From: Pasteuria penetrans
GTDB lineage: Bacteria; Bacillota; Bacilli; Thermoactinomycetales; Thermoactinomycetaceae
NCBI RefSeq assembly: GCF_900538055.1
Contig: NZ_UZAC03000004.1
Span: 1-64,000, forward strand
Reading direction: 5' to 3'
Length of the DNA: 64,000 bases
The position numbers and the translations under genes are program-made. Position 1 is the first letter of the stretch. Each line of letters opens with the position of its first letter. The notes beneath the pieces are model-generated. The model saw only the letters and a program-made list of their open reading frames with translations. It had not been told where the DNA came from and did not search any database. Below, one piece after another: positions 48,101 to 57,394 of the stretch.

Positions 48101-49035
48101 AGTCCTGGTTGGAAGCGGTGCCAGAGAAGCTACGCAGACAGGTAGGGGTGGATTGTGAGAAGTTGTTGAATCACCCGAAGGTTCTTAGTTTTTGTAAGGA
48201 TCATCCGGAAATGGAGAAAGAGTCTCTGTTGCAATCGCTACCACGTGTGCATCAGTTTTTGCGGGAACAGAGTTCCTGTCGTTCCTGTCCGGGTTTGGAT
48301 CGTTGTCCTAATTCTGTACAAGGTTACGTATCACATTTGGTGGCTCATCGTGGGTCTGTAGATCTCGTACTACGGGCCTGTCCCCTGTTGCAACAGAAAC
48401 GGGAGGAGACGGAGAGGAATTTGCTCTTTCGCACTCACCGCATTCCTCGTGATGTAAGAAGCGCTTCTTTTTCCTCCCTCCTTGTGGATGATCAACGGGT
48501 GGATGCGATTACGGCTGCTATCAATTTTTGTAGTGCGGTACGACAGGGAAAATGTCCTATTCAGGGTCTCTATCTTTATGGTCCTTTTGGTGTCGGTAAG
48601 AGTCATATCGCCGGTGCTATTGCCAATTGCCTTGCGGAGAGCAACCATTCATCCTATATGTTTTATGTTCCTGATTTTCTTCGTAATTTACAGGAATCGA
48701 TTTCAGAGAATCGCGTGGGGGAACGGTTATTGGCCCTTAAGGGGGTGGACGTGCTCATTTTGGATGATATAGGTGCAGAGGTTTTGACACCTTGGAAGAG
48801 GGATGAGGTACTGGGTTCCATTCTTCAATACCGTAGTGCGGAGGGAAAGCCAGTGGTATATACTTCCAATCTCTGTCTTGAGGAATTGGAACAACATTTG
48901 GCTTGTACAGAACGTGGGGGAATGGAGGCCATCAAGGCCAAGCGGTTGTTGGAACGTATTCAGCCCCATGTGGTAGTCCATAGCGTGCAGGGGCCTAATT
49001 GGCGTACCCATCATCGTCGTACCGGAGATGGGTAG
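48097..49035 (+). CDS. dnaI: Primosomal protein DnaI (helicase loader)
   Basis: AAA+ loader of the replicative helicase, 312 residues. The N-terminal helicase-binding domain keeps the zinc Cys set (SCRSCPGLDRCPN, then ACPLL). The ATPase domain has Walker A GPFGVGKSH near residue 167, Walker B VLILDDIGAE near 225 and sensor 1 VYTSNL. The ATG overlaps the dnaB stop, so the pair is translationally coupled, as in Bacillus. Confidence 0.95.
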   Translation: MKSWLEAVPEKLRRQVGVDCEKLLNHPKVLSFCKDHPEMEKESLLQSLPRVHQFLREQSSCRSCPGLDRCPNSVQGYVSHLVAHRGSVDLVLRACPLLQQKREETERNLLFRTHRIPRDVRSASFSSLLVDDQRVDAITAAINFCSAVRQGKCPIQGLYLYGPFGVGKSHIAGAIANCLAESNHSSYMFYVPDFLRNLQESISENRVGERLLALKGVDVLILDDIGAEVLTPWKRDEVLGSILQYRSAEGKPVVYTSNLCLEELEQHLACTERGGMEAIKAKRLLERIQPHVVVHSVQGPNWRTHHRRTGDG

Positions 49036-49337
49036 AAAATAATATGCGGATTCGGGGAGCCCATGCCCTCCCTGTTGTTTTTGTCTCACGTACCCTGATT
49101 CGATTTCCTATGGGCAAGGCCATACTTACGATGAAGGGTGGTATTATGTAGTAATTTTATTATTATTCTTACATTTTGGTGGGCAATGGTTTCATAGTCC
49201 TTGAAGGGGAGTCCCCCGACAAGCATTCCATAAATTCTTATGCTGATGAGGGGTGCGAACAGCCCCCTCCTATTTACGTCTATAAGTATTACTACCCAAA
49301 AATATGTTTATTGATATCGATATTGTGTAATAATATT
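49036..49337. other. Spacer before the IS element
   Basis: This is an AT-rich stretch without gene, hairpin or recognised repeat. Confidence 0.55.
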
Positions 49338-51458
49338 GGCTCTTGGCCAAACTTCGGACCCGGAATATCCTTGGGCGGTTTTTTTCTACTCTGAGTTTTA
49401 AGGATGAATTAGGTGGGACCCATTCTTCCCCATAATTAGTTTGTTTATTCAGTTTATTGTACACGAGCCCATGCCGAAGAGCATCTGTCTCTATTAATTT
49501 ATAAAATAAATAGAAACAAAAGTATGTGCTTTTTTCTATTATGTATCCAAAATTATTGAATGCATTTTTATTTTATTTTATGTTTATTAAACACTATATT
49601 AATATTATGAAACATTCCGGCAATTTACCCCCTGATCGTTTTCCAGGTGGCTATTGCGACATACGATAGCAAGGTTCTCATAGTTCCTCCAAATCCGAAC
49701 CCCAAAACGTTGGCGAAAGTCAAGCTTGGTGGCACAGTTCTTTCCCTCTATAAGAGCATTGGTAGCCTTGTCTCCTCGATGGTAATTTGCAATGGACTGT
49801 TGCCCCCTCTGTAGGCTCTCTGCACCTTTTCTAATGTTCTTGTGGTCGTGCTGTAATCCTTCCCCGATGAGAGCGTGCAGATTATTGTAAGCCTCGGTAA
49901 AAGTGGGATAATCGGTGTCATACCATTTTCCGACATCCTCTATAAATTCGTAGGCTTCCCCAAGTTTATGCCAATCTGCAAGATGAAATATTTTTTCCAG
50001 GAGTAGCCTCTTGGATTCGGGAAGTAACCCTCTGTGTTTTTTCTTCAGGGCGTCCTTTACGAACCCTTTGATCCTGGACAGATATTTCCCATTTTCGAGT
50101 TCCTTATACATACAGTCCACCCATTCCCAGTGCAGATGACAAGACAAATGCCAGCGGAAAACAAAGAAATCACGGGGGAAGAATTTCTCTTTTTTCTTGT
50201 AAAATGATAACAAATCTGTAATATATTCATACTTATTCTTTAATTTTTCTGAACAACTAAGTAATTCATTAAGAATATTCCTCTCTTGATCGGAAAGTTC
50301 CTCCCGATAATTTTTCCATAGTAGGTCAAGTAACAATTCCTTTATGGTGGGGGCAAATTGCTTATCCCTAAGAGTGACTTTCAGAGGGGGGTGTAAGGTA
50401 AGATCCCTTATATTCTTGATGATGTGAAAGCGATCAAACACAATAAGCGCGTTAGGGAATTCCGATAGAGCAAACTTAGTATAGGTAGGGGCTCGGTCCA
50501 TGGCAATAACCGCTGGATCAAGTTCATGTAGGTGGTGATTTTGCCTCTGGTAGTCCATAAGTTCCTCATATTTTCGGCCTTTTATCACAGCCAATACAGA
50601 CCCAAGTTTTGTATCATAGATATAGCTTGCGTAGTTCTTACCTTTCCTTGTCGATGTATCATCTATACCGATGGTCAAACAACGTCCCTGTTCCCTGGCC
50701 TGCCTAATGGCCTTTTCCTCGAGTTCTTTTCTCTTTCTAGGAAGAAATTCATCAAAAAATAGGGTATAACCTGTTCTCACCGGTATTCCATGTAACCTTG
50801 CTGCTTTCGCTGCTGAAGATAGTATTGCCGTTGATGAGAACATTTCCCTACAAAAATCTGCATATTTTTTCCCTTTCCCAACAAATGCATACACATGGTT
50901 GAATTTGTCCTCGCAGTAGGTACATCTCCATCGTTGGGGTTTCATAACGGATTCAATTTCCCATAAGCCAAGGATGCCGTGTTTTATTTTCCGTTTCTTG
51001 TCGAGTCCCGCTTTCACAAATTTTTGTCCCAAATTTCCCAAATCCTCACAGGAACACCTGATTCCCGGGGATGGACGGTTGACAATGGACTTTAGGATAT
51101 AACGAATTCTCATTTTATCTGATCCTGTGGGCCCTAATTTCTCTATTTTCATGATTTTCACTTCGTCCGAAAAGGGGGGCCTTGGGAAATCTAGTTCTGT
51201 TTTCATCTCGACAACCCCTTATTCCCTGATAGAGGGTGAGTTGCCAATTATTATAACATATAAAACTTAAATTTTATAAAAACAACGTATATGTCCTACT
51301 GTGTTCCCACAAGAATACTTTGGAATACAGGGGGAGGGAATCCGAATCTAGGCAGATATAAACACAGAAACCTACCACGATGCATTTGATCTATCGAACC
51401 ATGGTTCAGCCCTCACTCCTGAGACTGAACCCCCAGGTCCGAAGTTTGGCCAAGAGCC
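49338..51458. mobile_element. Complete ISL3-type insertion sequence (2121 bp)
   Basis: The terminal inverted repeats are GGCTCTTGGCCAAACTTCGG at the left and the inverse ending GGCCAAGAGCC at the right, matching over ~25 bp with few mismatches. The element encloses one transposase gene on the minus strand. GGCTCTT ends are typical of the ISL3 family. No 8-bp target duplication is visible (ATAATATT on the left, TCCCTATG on the right). The flanks may therefore have been rearranged, in keeping with the intron debris on the right side. Confidence 0.88.
49605..51206 (-). CDS. ISL3-family transposase
   Basis: The uninterrupted 533-residue protein has an N-terminal zinc-binding/HTH part (IRCSCEDLGN, WRCTYCEDKF). 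Next comes the ISL3 DDE core: IGIDDTSTRKGKNYASYIYD (first Asp), VIAMDRAPTYTKFALSEFPN and VFDRFHIIKNI (second Asp with the typical RFH). The C-terminal TKALIEGKNCATKLDFRQRF contains the Glu in the family's N-x-x-x-E-G context (quoted with neighbours). It is intact and may be active, and it could act on the deleted copy at 22600-23245. Confidence 0.93.
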   Translation of the reverse strand: MKTELDFPRPPFSDEVKIMKIEKLGPTGSDKMRIRYILKSIVNRPSPGIRCSCEDLGNLGQKFVKAGLDKKRKIKHGILGLWEIESVMKPQRWRCTYCEDKFNHVYAFVGKGKKYADFCREMFSSTAILSSAAKAARLHGIPVRTGYTLFFDEFLPRKRKELEEKAIRQAREQGRCLTIGIDDTSTRKGKNYASYIYDTKLGSVLAVIKGRKYEELMDYQRQNHHLHELDPAVIAMDRAPTYTKFALSEFPNALIVFDRFHIIKNIRDLTLHPPLKVTLRDKQFAPTIKELLLDLLWKNYREELSDQERNILNELLSCSEKLKNKYEYITDLLSFYKKKEKFFPRDFFVFRWHLSCHLHWEWVDCMYKELENGKYLSRIKGFVKDALKKKHRGLLPESKRLLLEKIFHLADWHKLGEAYEFIEDVGKWYDTDYPTFTEAYNNLHALIGEGLQHDHKNIRKGAESLQRGQQSIANYHRGDKATNALIEGKNCATKLDFRQRFGVRIWRNYENLAIVCRNSHLENDQGVNCRNVS

Positions 51459-51611
51459 TCCCTATGGTTCATGCTATCTTCTGGTCCGTTGTTCCCTGCC
51501 GTTTTTGGTGATCACGGAGACAGAAGAGGGTGGATATCCGATAAGCGGCCCTGTCATCAGGATAGTAGCGAGCTTTGTTCGTAATGCGTTTTAAATGTCG
51601 AGAGTAAGCCT

Positions 51612-51707
51612 ATCATTTCAGCTGAGTCTCTCACGTCGAGTAGGGCTAGCATCTCAGCCAACCCTCTCACAAAACCACACGTAATACTCTCGCATTATGC
51701 GGCTCTT
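51612..51707 (-). mobile_element. Group II intron 3' fragment (domains V-VI)
   Basis: On the minus strand AGAGCCGCATAATGCGAGAG opens domain V, GTGTGGTTTTGTGAGAGG closes it, and a domain VI-like part ends ...CAGCTGAAATG. The fragment is highly similar to 1679-1769. Its missing 5' part is at 53257-53901, on the far side of ccdA. The rest of 51459-52031 shows no gene. Confidence 0.75.
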
Positions 51708-52031
51708 ATGGGTGTTGGGTCAAAAGTATGGACGGCACTGGTTGGCCATTTAGGCCCTCCCCTATCTTACCTTCCGGTTTTGCTTCTATATAATCATAAC
51801 ATTCTATATATTAATAAATTCATGCTATATGTAAGCCTTATTTAATCCGTCTTTTAATTTATTTTAAAATTATTACTATTTAAATACAGTTTAAATACAG
51901 CTGCGTTCGGGTAGGGGGTTGCGTGCCTCCCCATTTACCATATGGAATCGGGGAGGCACCATATCTGGTTCCCGAGAGGGCTATTGGGTACATCGATCTC
52001 GAAGGGGATTATTGGATAAAAAATAAAATAT

Positions 52032-52778
52032 TTAATAATTTAAAACATGCAACTTACCTACAATCAGCAACAATCCAAGGAACACCATGATAGAACCACC
52101 TATGGTCTGTATCATTCGTGTATAACGAACGAGAAACTTCATCCAGCCCAGGAAAAAGGAAAACAGTAGGAAGGGAGTACCAAAACCCAGGGACAACAAG
52201 GTCATGCAGTTGAATATTTGATCAGGTTCCCGGTCCATGAAGGTAAATATCGGACCCATTGCGACCATAAAACAGGGGGACAAACCGGAAACAAGACCCA
52301 GACCGATGAGGAAGGAACTTATGTAGCCCACAGGTCTGTTGGGAATATCAACGTGTCGTTGCATGCGGAGCAACCATGTGGGCTGGAATACCCCCGCCAT
52401 AATAAGACCTGCAAGGATCAGGACGACACCACCTATGATGCGCAGGGTACCCTGTTGGTTGCTCCAAAAAGTGCTGAACCAGGAACCGGCGGCACTTGTC
52501 CCAAATCCAAGTATATAAAATATCAAGGATACACCCGCCACGAAACAGAGACTGTGCATGACCAGAGCACGGGAGACGGCCCAGGTCTTTTTTCCTTCCC
52601 GGAGGGAAGTTACGGATATACCTGTTATATAGGCCAAATAGGTGGGATATAAGGGAAAAAAGCAACCAGAGAAAAAGAAGATTATACCCGCCAAAAATGA
52701 AGCCAGGAGAGGAGTCGATTCCGCAATATTTTTTATAATATTTTCTATCATTTCTTTCATTTCTATGATGAATTCCAT
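52032..52778 (-). CDS. ccdA: Cytochrome c biogenesis / thiol-disulfide membrane protein CcdA
   Basis: Six-segment membrane protein (248 residues) of the DsbD/CcdA family, which passes electrons from thioredoxin to extracytoplasmic thiol proteins. In Bacillus this serves cytochrome c assembly and spore cortex formation. The paired-Cys motifs are FFFSGCFFPLYPTYLAYITG near residue 35 (usual SPC reads SGC) and GLVSGLSPCFMVAMGP near 160, so both redox cysteines are retained. The ATG at 52778 has GGAGG 14 bp upstream, rather far; an internal ATG at residue 7 is an alternative. It sits alone between two intron fragments. Confidence 0.88.
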   Translation of the reverse strand: MEFIIEMKEMIENIIKNIAESTPLLASFLAGIIFFFSGCFFPLYPTYLAYITGISVTSLREGKKTWAVSRALVMHSLCFVAGVSLIFYILGFGTSAAGSWFSTFWSNQQGTLRIIGGVVLILAGLIMAGVFQPTWLLRMQRHVDIPNRPVGYISSFLIGLGLVSGLSPCFMVAMGPIFTFMDREPDQIFNCMTLLSLGFGTPFLLFSFFLGWMKFLVRYTRMIQTIGGSIMVFLGLLLIVGKLHVLNY

Positions 52779-52936
52779 ATCTACATTCGTATCCTCCCTT
52801 GGTATGGAGAAAATTTATATTTAATTTCAACTTTAAGTCATTATATGCCAAGCAAAGCATTACAACATGGGATCTTTCCAGATGTTCCTGGTCCTCAGTA
52901 TTATTTACTACTTTTCTATAAAAAATCCCCCCAAAC

Positions 52937-53117
52937 GTGTGTCAAGTGAGCTATGTAAGCAATGGAGGTTGTAAACGGCCCTTCGGGCAGAAAGGATTCC
53001 AACTATCCAACGCTGTAGAAACGTCCCGGGGGGTGATCGGTTTAGGCAAAGGCGGGGGTCTGAAATCCTCGTTCGGTGGGGATTAGGGAGCTCAACGAAA
53101 CCGTTCGAGGATGCATC
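52937..53117 (+). mobile_element. Diverged group II intron 5' fragment
   Basis: The fragment starts GTGTGTCAAGTGAGC and shares spaced words with the main intron family (GGCCCTTCGGG, CCCGG.GGGTGATCGG, GGGGATTAGGGAG, CGAGGATGCATCG) while differing elsewhere. It looks like a second, related intron lineage truncated at 53117, where another 5' end begins. Confidence 0.6.
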
Positions 53118-53220
53118 GTGTGTCAAGAAGTTGTTCAAGAGATGAAGGTTGCTCGGCCCTTCGTAACCGGCTGATAGGTAGCAGGTTACAAACCGCCTAG
53201 TGTTGCTGGGGTAAAGAGCA
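53118..53220 (+). mobile_element. Group II intron 5' fragment, main family
   Basis: GTGTGTCAAGAAGTTGTTCA and the next ~95 bp match 1043-1140. The copy stops at GGGGTAAAGAGC and joins a ~30-bp piece of the ISL3-type element's right arm (GAGAATCCAAATCTAGGCAG). Confidence 0.75.
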
Positions 53221-53256
53221 ATGGTGGGAGAGAATCCAAATCTAGGCAGATGTCGA

Positions 53257-53901
53257 CCGGCTCTTCTCATCCCATCCCAATCTTCAGACCCTTTAGGTCC
53301 TACTTCGATTATGAGGATGTTGCTTCGAGGTTCCAGTGACCTCCTCTAGTGGATCTCCTACTAAAATTGTCGTTTGATCTCCTTCCGTGGATTCCCCACT
53401 AAAGTTCTCATCTAACTGTCCTTCGCAGAATGAGTCAGCCCCTTCGCTCCACTTCCATTACAGAAGCTTCCTCACTACTATGAGCTGATCCGACTTCGTG
53501 CACGGAACCTCGGTTTTATCCTCGGTCTTTTTCCATCTGGCGACAGCCAGACGCCGTACGACGATCTCTCAAGTTCCGATCAAGAGCCTACATCGGGTTC
53601 ATCCCGCCTATACACCGCATGCCACCGGGGCAGAAGATAGGTCATCCCCCACGGTTCATCCCGACGTTAGCACCCCACCTCGGTTTTGACATGGACTGCG
53701 CTTTTCGATGCGTCTTTGAACGGTTCGCTTTCGCTGATCTCCCCGATTCCCACCTGACAGGGTCATGCCCTGCCTTTTCCTAGATCGCTCACAACCAGGG
53801 CATTTGACCCCAGCAGCACTATGCGGTTTGTAACCTGCTACCTACCAGCCGGTTACGAAGGGCCGAGCAACCTTCATCTCTTGAACGACTTCTTGACACA
53901 C
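53257..53901 (-). mobile_element. Group II intron 5' part (domains I-IV), inverted
   Basis: Read on the minus strand it starts GTGTG at 53901 and runs collinear with 1043-1687 to the first bases of domain V (AGAGCCGG), then breaks. It is a single-copy 5' domain without the duplication seen at 742. The matching domain V-VI lies at 51612-51707 on the same strand. Confidence 0.8.
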
Positions 53902-53959
53902 GGTGCTACTGCGAAAAAATATATCAAACTTATTAGAATATTACAGTATTTTTGAGTAT

Positions 53960-54066
53960 TTCCGGCGTAAGTGCTTTGGGGTGGAAAGGTACCCCTTTCT
54001 GGGGGACTGCACCTGAAAATTTCGTACGACTGGTTATTTTTTGTTGAACCACCGAAATCGCCGTGG
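53960..54066 (+). repeat. Interspersed repeat (family C), copy at 54 kb
   Basis: It contains GGGGGACTGCACCTGAAAAT and ACCGAAATCGCCGTGGAATC, matching 2066-2185 in inverse orientation. Confidence 0.65.
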
Positions 54067-54177
54067 AATCGGCAGATATAAACATAGAAACCTACCACGG
54101 TGCATTGGACCTATCGAACCATGGTCCAACCTCACCCCTGGGACTGAACCCCCAGGTCCGATATACGGCCAAGATCC
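54067..54177 (+). mobile_element. Solo right-end fragment of an ISL3-type element
   Basis: The stretch from GGCAGATATAAACATAGAAAC to the degenerate terminus CCGATATACGGCCAAGATCC matches the last ~110 bp of the IS at 49338-51458. No left end or transposase accompanies it. Confidence 0.75.
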
Positions 54178-54465
54178 TTTTTTTATCCGCCAATTTATTC
54201 TTTGCATATCCATTCAACAAAATTTTCTAAAAATAGAAAACCAATAGGTAAACAGGGAACAGCGGGGCAATTTTGCTTTTGCATCAGATCTGGTGATTTC
54301 ATTGTATTACGTACCTAATTGAGATCCCCCGGTGATTTTACCATAATGATTCGGTAAGGCGGGGGACTCGGTACAGCTAAAAATATTCCACCGATCCATG
54401 GATCAAACGAGCCCCATGATTTGTGTCCAGCATATGGGATACGAACAACACACTAACAAACGAAA

Positions 54466-54550
54466 TGCCGAGGGTCGGAATCGAACCGACACGATCGAAA
54501 CGATCGCAGGATTTTAAGTCCTGTGCGTCTACCAGTTCCGCCACCCCGGC
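54466..54550 (-). tRNA. tRNA-Leu, anticodon UAA
   Basis: This 85-nt class II tRNA has acceptor GCCGGGG paired with CCTCGGC, D-arm TGGCGGAACTGGTAGACGC (with the Leu-type GGTAGACGC), anticodon stem CAGGA/TCCTG around CTTAAAA, and variable arm CGATCGTTTCGATCG. The T-arm is TCGGTTCGATTCCGA. The discriminator is A, as needed for leucine, and CCA is not encoded. Confidence 0.95.
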
Positions 54551-54977
54551 AATGCACAAGGAAACACTATTTTGAGAACCATTGTAACAGAAAAATCAAC
54601 ATAGGAAAAGGGGTTCGTTACACAAATTCAGGGGTACTATCTGAGGAAACTTTTCCCAATCGAGAATTTCTACAAATTGGATTCCTCACAATACAATTTT
54701 TGGGCTAATCCCCTATCCCAGGGTGATGTGAGATCGACGACCAGTTAAAAATTCCAATCTAGCGCTGCCACCTTACTTCCCATTCGGGGTCCTTCATACC
54801 GACCGCCAATTTCATTACTTCATAGCAGGAACCTATTTTCAGGTAGGGAATCCGGGTCCAGAAAAAAATATTGGCGACCCTTCCCCTTGGGGTCTGGTTT
54901 TGGCTTAAACCTGTGTTCCTTGACCTTACGCCTACAGGGATAGTGCCATTTATAAAATTTTACAAAAAGGAACATTA
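54551..54977. other. Spacer without recognised genes
   Basis: Short frames only. The region separates the tRNA gene from the promoter of the coiled-coil cluster. Confidence 0.55.
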
Positions 54978-55006
54978 TTGATTATTAAGTAAATCGATGT
55001 TATACA
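54978..55006 (+). promoter_or_regulatory. Candidate sigma-A promoter of the coiled-coil gene cluster
   Basis: TTGATT (54978-54983) and TATACA (55001-55006) are 17 bp apart, ~130 bp before the first gene. I could not identify a convincing SigK or SigG promoter, which would have argued for spore-specific expression. Confidence 0.5.
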
Positions 55007-55134
55007 GTGGGGAACAGATAGTTAAAACACGGTATTCCTTACGTATAAGGGATTGAAATTTACCCTATAATGGCGTGTAAGACTGTCTATTCTTTTACCC
55101 AGCAATGGAAATTGAGAAGAGGAGTGGTTCAACG

Positions 55135-55527
55135 ATGTATCCCCCATCTCTTTACGCCTGTTCCGCAATTGCGGCCCGCCTGAACGCCCATCTGGGGCAG
55201 ATTCAGGTAATTTCCCAACGATTACAGCAAATGGAACAGTCCAACCAACAAACGACACAGCATAAAGAACAGAGGGAATCGACTTGTGTGCATCTCGTTC
55301 AGCAACTGGGACAATATGTACGAAATTGCCAGCAGGAGATCAATCAAATTGCGTGTCATATGGCGCATCGTGCTGCAGTTCGTTCGTTCTTCCCTGTCGA
55401 GCCGACCGTAGCTCCTTCATTTTTTCCTTATCACTATGCATACAGTGCTTCCCATGGACAAGATTCCTATCCTAATTCTTCCCAGCAACAGTGTTTTTCC
55501 CCTCAGCTTGCCACCTCTTCCGTTTAG
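55135..55527 (+). CDS. Glutamine-rich coiled-coil protein, member 1
   Basis: The 130-residue protein starts at ATG 55135 (GAGGAG upstream). Residues ~10-75 form a module with heptad-like spacing: ARLNAHLGQIQVISQRLQQM, EQSNQQTTQHKEQRES, VHLVQQLGQYVRNCQQE. The tail is rich in Ser, Tyr, Pro, Gln and Phe (low complexity). The module recurs in the next two genes, so this is one family. No signal peptide or membrane segment is present. Function is unknown; the architecture suggests self-assembly, for example in the spore coat or exosporium, but nothing in the sequence proves it. Confidence 0.7.
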   Translation: MYPPSLYACSAIAARLNAHLGQIQVISQRLQQMEQSNQQTTQHKEQRESTCVHLVQQLGQYVRNCQQEINQIACHMAHRAAVRSFFPVEPTVAPSFFPYHYAYSASHGQDSYPNSSQQQCFSPQLATSSV

Positions 55528-55670
55528 TAACAGCAATGGGGATTTTCCATCTCATCGGATTCGTCTGTCGATGATAGACAGGATGTTGTTTCGTCCGTTT
55601 GGAATGTCCAACATAGCATTTCGTTAGGAGGAATTCCCACAGTGATCGATAAACTCCGAGGGGGCGATGG

Positions 55671-56414
55671 TTGCGTATGCAGTGTTATCCTGCATTTTCC
55701 CGACTGAATGAAAATATTGAGCAAATCATGACTAATGTACGACAACTGCAGCAGTATGAGCAAACCAACCAACGTACTACACAACAAAAGGAAGAAAACG
55801 AATCGCAAAGTGTACAGCTTGTCCAACGTTTGGGCCAGCATATACGCGATTGTCAGCTGGAAGTTTCCCAAGCGTCCGCTATCCTACCTCAGATTTCGAT
55901 GTTTCCACAGGTAATACGTATGGTAGCTAATTTGGAGAAATTACAAATTTTGGTCCAACATCTTGCGCAATATGAGGCCTATAGCCACCAAACTACACAG
56001 GAAAAACAACAGTACGAAGCCAGCACAATGAAATTGGCACGTCAGGCAGAACAGTTAGTTCAGAGTTGTCAGCAGGAGATTGGTAATTTCATACCCACGC
56101 GACCAATGCATTCGTCATCTTGTAATTCCCAGTTGGTCTACGAATCAAACCATCCCGGTGTTTATACTATCTATGGAGGTCGACAGTTGGGATGGGGATA
56201 TCCCCCGGGGAGGCAACCACCAGGTTGGGAATATAGTGATGCCTATGGGAAACAGCGGGTGGGTCCTGGGTATGATCCCAATGCCTATGGAAGACAGAAG
56301 TTGTCCGATGCCTACTATGGCAGGCAACAACCGTGGTCTGCGGCTGTTCCGTACCCTGTACCACCACAGTCGTCGGTAGGCCATCAACCCACACAATGGA
56401 GTCCTATGGTATAG
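55671..56414 (+). CDS. Glutamine-rich coiled-coil protein, member 2 (two modules)
   Basis: The 247-residue product has two copies of the module, at ~10-75 (NENIEQIMTNVRQLQQYEQT, NQRTTQQKEENES, VQLVQRLGQHIRDCQLEV) and ~80-140 (NLEKLQILVQHLAQYEAYS, HQTTQEKQQYEAS, LARQAEQLVQSCQQEIG). A tail follows, rich in Gly, Tyr, Pro, Arg and Gln with repeated DAYGKQR/NAYGRQK/AYYGRQQ words. The start is a TTG at 55671 or the ATG two codons later, after GAGGGGGCG. A stronger AGGAGG at 55625 precedes a 21-codon frame from GTG 55641 that overlaps this start, perhaps coupling translation. Confidence 0.7.
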   Translation: MRMQCYPAFSRLNENIEQIMTNVRQLQQYEQTNQRTTQQKEENESQSVQLVQRLGQHIRDCQLEVSQASAILPQISMFPQVIRMVANLEKLQILVQHLAQYEAYSHQTTQEKQQYEASTMKLARQAEQLVQSCQQEIGNFIPTRPMHSSSCNSQLVYESNHPGVYTIYGGRQLGWGYPPGRQPPGWEYSDAYGKQRVGPGYDPNAYGRQKLSDAYYGRQQPWSAAVPYPVPPQSSVGHQPTQWSPMV

Positions 56415-56617
56415 AAATTTAGGACAAGTAAAAATTCCTATTGTGGATGTCCCCTTCCCACCTAGCTATCAACACCTGATTTTTGGCTTCTTTGGTTTCT
56501 TGGAAAAATCATGTGGATGAGGTATGAATCGGGTCTGTCTGCATCACAATAGATTCTGTGCCCGCTTTTCGGTGGGTTCGCGTCACAATTGGCAAAGGAG
56601 GGGGGGTACTTCGTTTT

Positions 56618-57256
56618 ATGCCCTATTCGCAGGTCAAGAATGCTGTTTCGCGTGTATGTGCTAACCTTACCCAGTTGCAAACGATTATTCAACAATTACA
56701 GCAGCGGGAACAAATCAACTTTCAAACGACACAACGAAAGCAACAACAGGAATCAACGAACGTCCAATTGATTCAGCAACTCAATCAGATTGTGAGGAAT
56801 TGCCAGATGGAATTAGGACAACTGTCGGTTTCAGGTCCCCAAATTCAACCACAACAACCCCAGCCACCGCAATCACAACCTTGGGGTTTACAACCACAAC
56901 CCCCCCAACAGCAATCATGGAATCCGCAGCAGCAGGCGCAACAATCCTTTAGTCCTTCTACCCCCGGTCCCTCGTGCAGTGCGGGTGGTATGGTTTCCCC
57001 CCCTTCCTACGGTATACAGCCGTATTCACAATTTGGTCATCCACAGTATCCACAACAGGCATATGGTTCCCAGTCACCATCTTGGGGGGCACCTCAGCAG
57101 TCCTCTTACGGTGGGCAACAGTTCTCTGCCTCTGCGGCTGGGTATCCTATTGCTTATGGACCCCCCCCTTATTCCAACCCCATGGTCCAACCACAACAAC
57201 AGGGGATTTTCCAGCAACCGTGTGGTCCAGAATCGAAGCCCCCGCTTCTACAATAG
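56618..57256 (+). CDS. Glutamine-rich coiled-coil protein, member 3
   Basis: The 212-residue product starts at ATG 56618 (GGAGGGGGGG upstream). One module (~5-65: ANLTQLQTIIQQLQQREQIN, FQTTQRKQQQES, VQLIQQLNQIVRNCQMELG) is followed by a ~145-residue tail. That tail is dominated by Gln, Pro, Ser, Gly and Tyr, with PQQ, QPQPP and YGxQ words, of prion-like composition. Each member thus pairs a conserved helical module with a different low-complexity tail. The C-terminus reads GPESKPPLLQ. A strong hairpin follows. Confidence 0.7.
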   Translation: MPYSQVKNAVSRVCANLTQLQTIIQQLQQREQINFQTTQRKQQQESTNVQLIQQLNQIVRNCQMELGQLSVSGPQIQPQQPQPPQSQPWGLQPQPPQQQSWNPQQQAQQSFSPSTPGPSCSAGGMVSPPSYGIQPYSQFGHPQYPQQAYGSQSPSWGAPQQSSYGGQQFSASAAGYPIAYGPPPYSNPMVQPQQQGIFQQPCGPESKPPLLQ

Positions 57257-57297
57257 AGATACCCTACCTCTCTTACCAAAGCCACATCGCATGACCC

Positions 57298-57314
57298 CCC
57301 CCTGTTCCAGGGGG
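57298..57314 (+). terminator. Hairpin closing the coiled-coil gene cluster
   Basis: CCCCCTG and CAGGGGG form a perfect 7-bp stem with a 3-nt loop, 42 bp after the member 3 stop. The following TTGGTTGTGTT is moderately T-rich. Confidence 0.55.
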
Positions 57315-57394
57315 TTGGTTGTGTTCCTACACCAGCGTTTTTCTATAGCGAACCCTATTCCTTTCTTTCCGCGATTATTTTACTATTTCTTAAG

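Noticed and set aside
49338-51458. Target-site duplication of the ISL3-type element
   Set aside because: The eight bases on each side do not match, in either the complete or the deleted copy.
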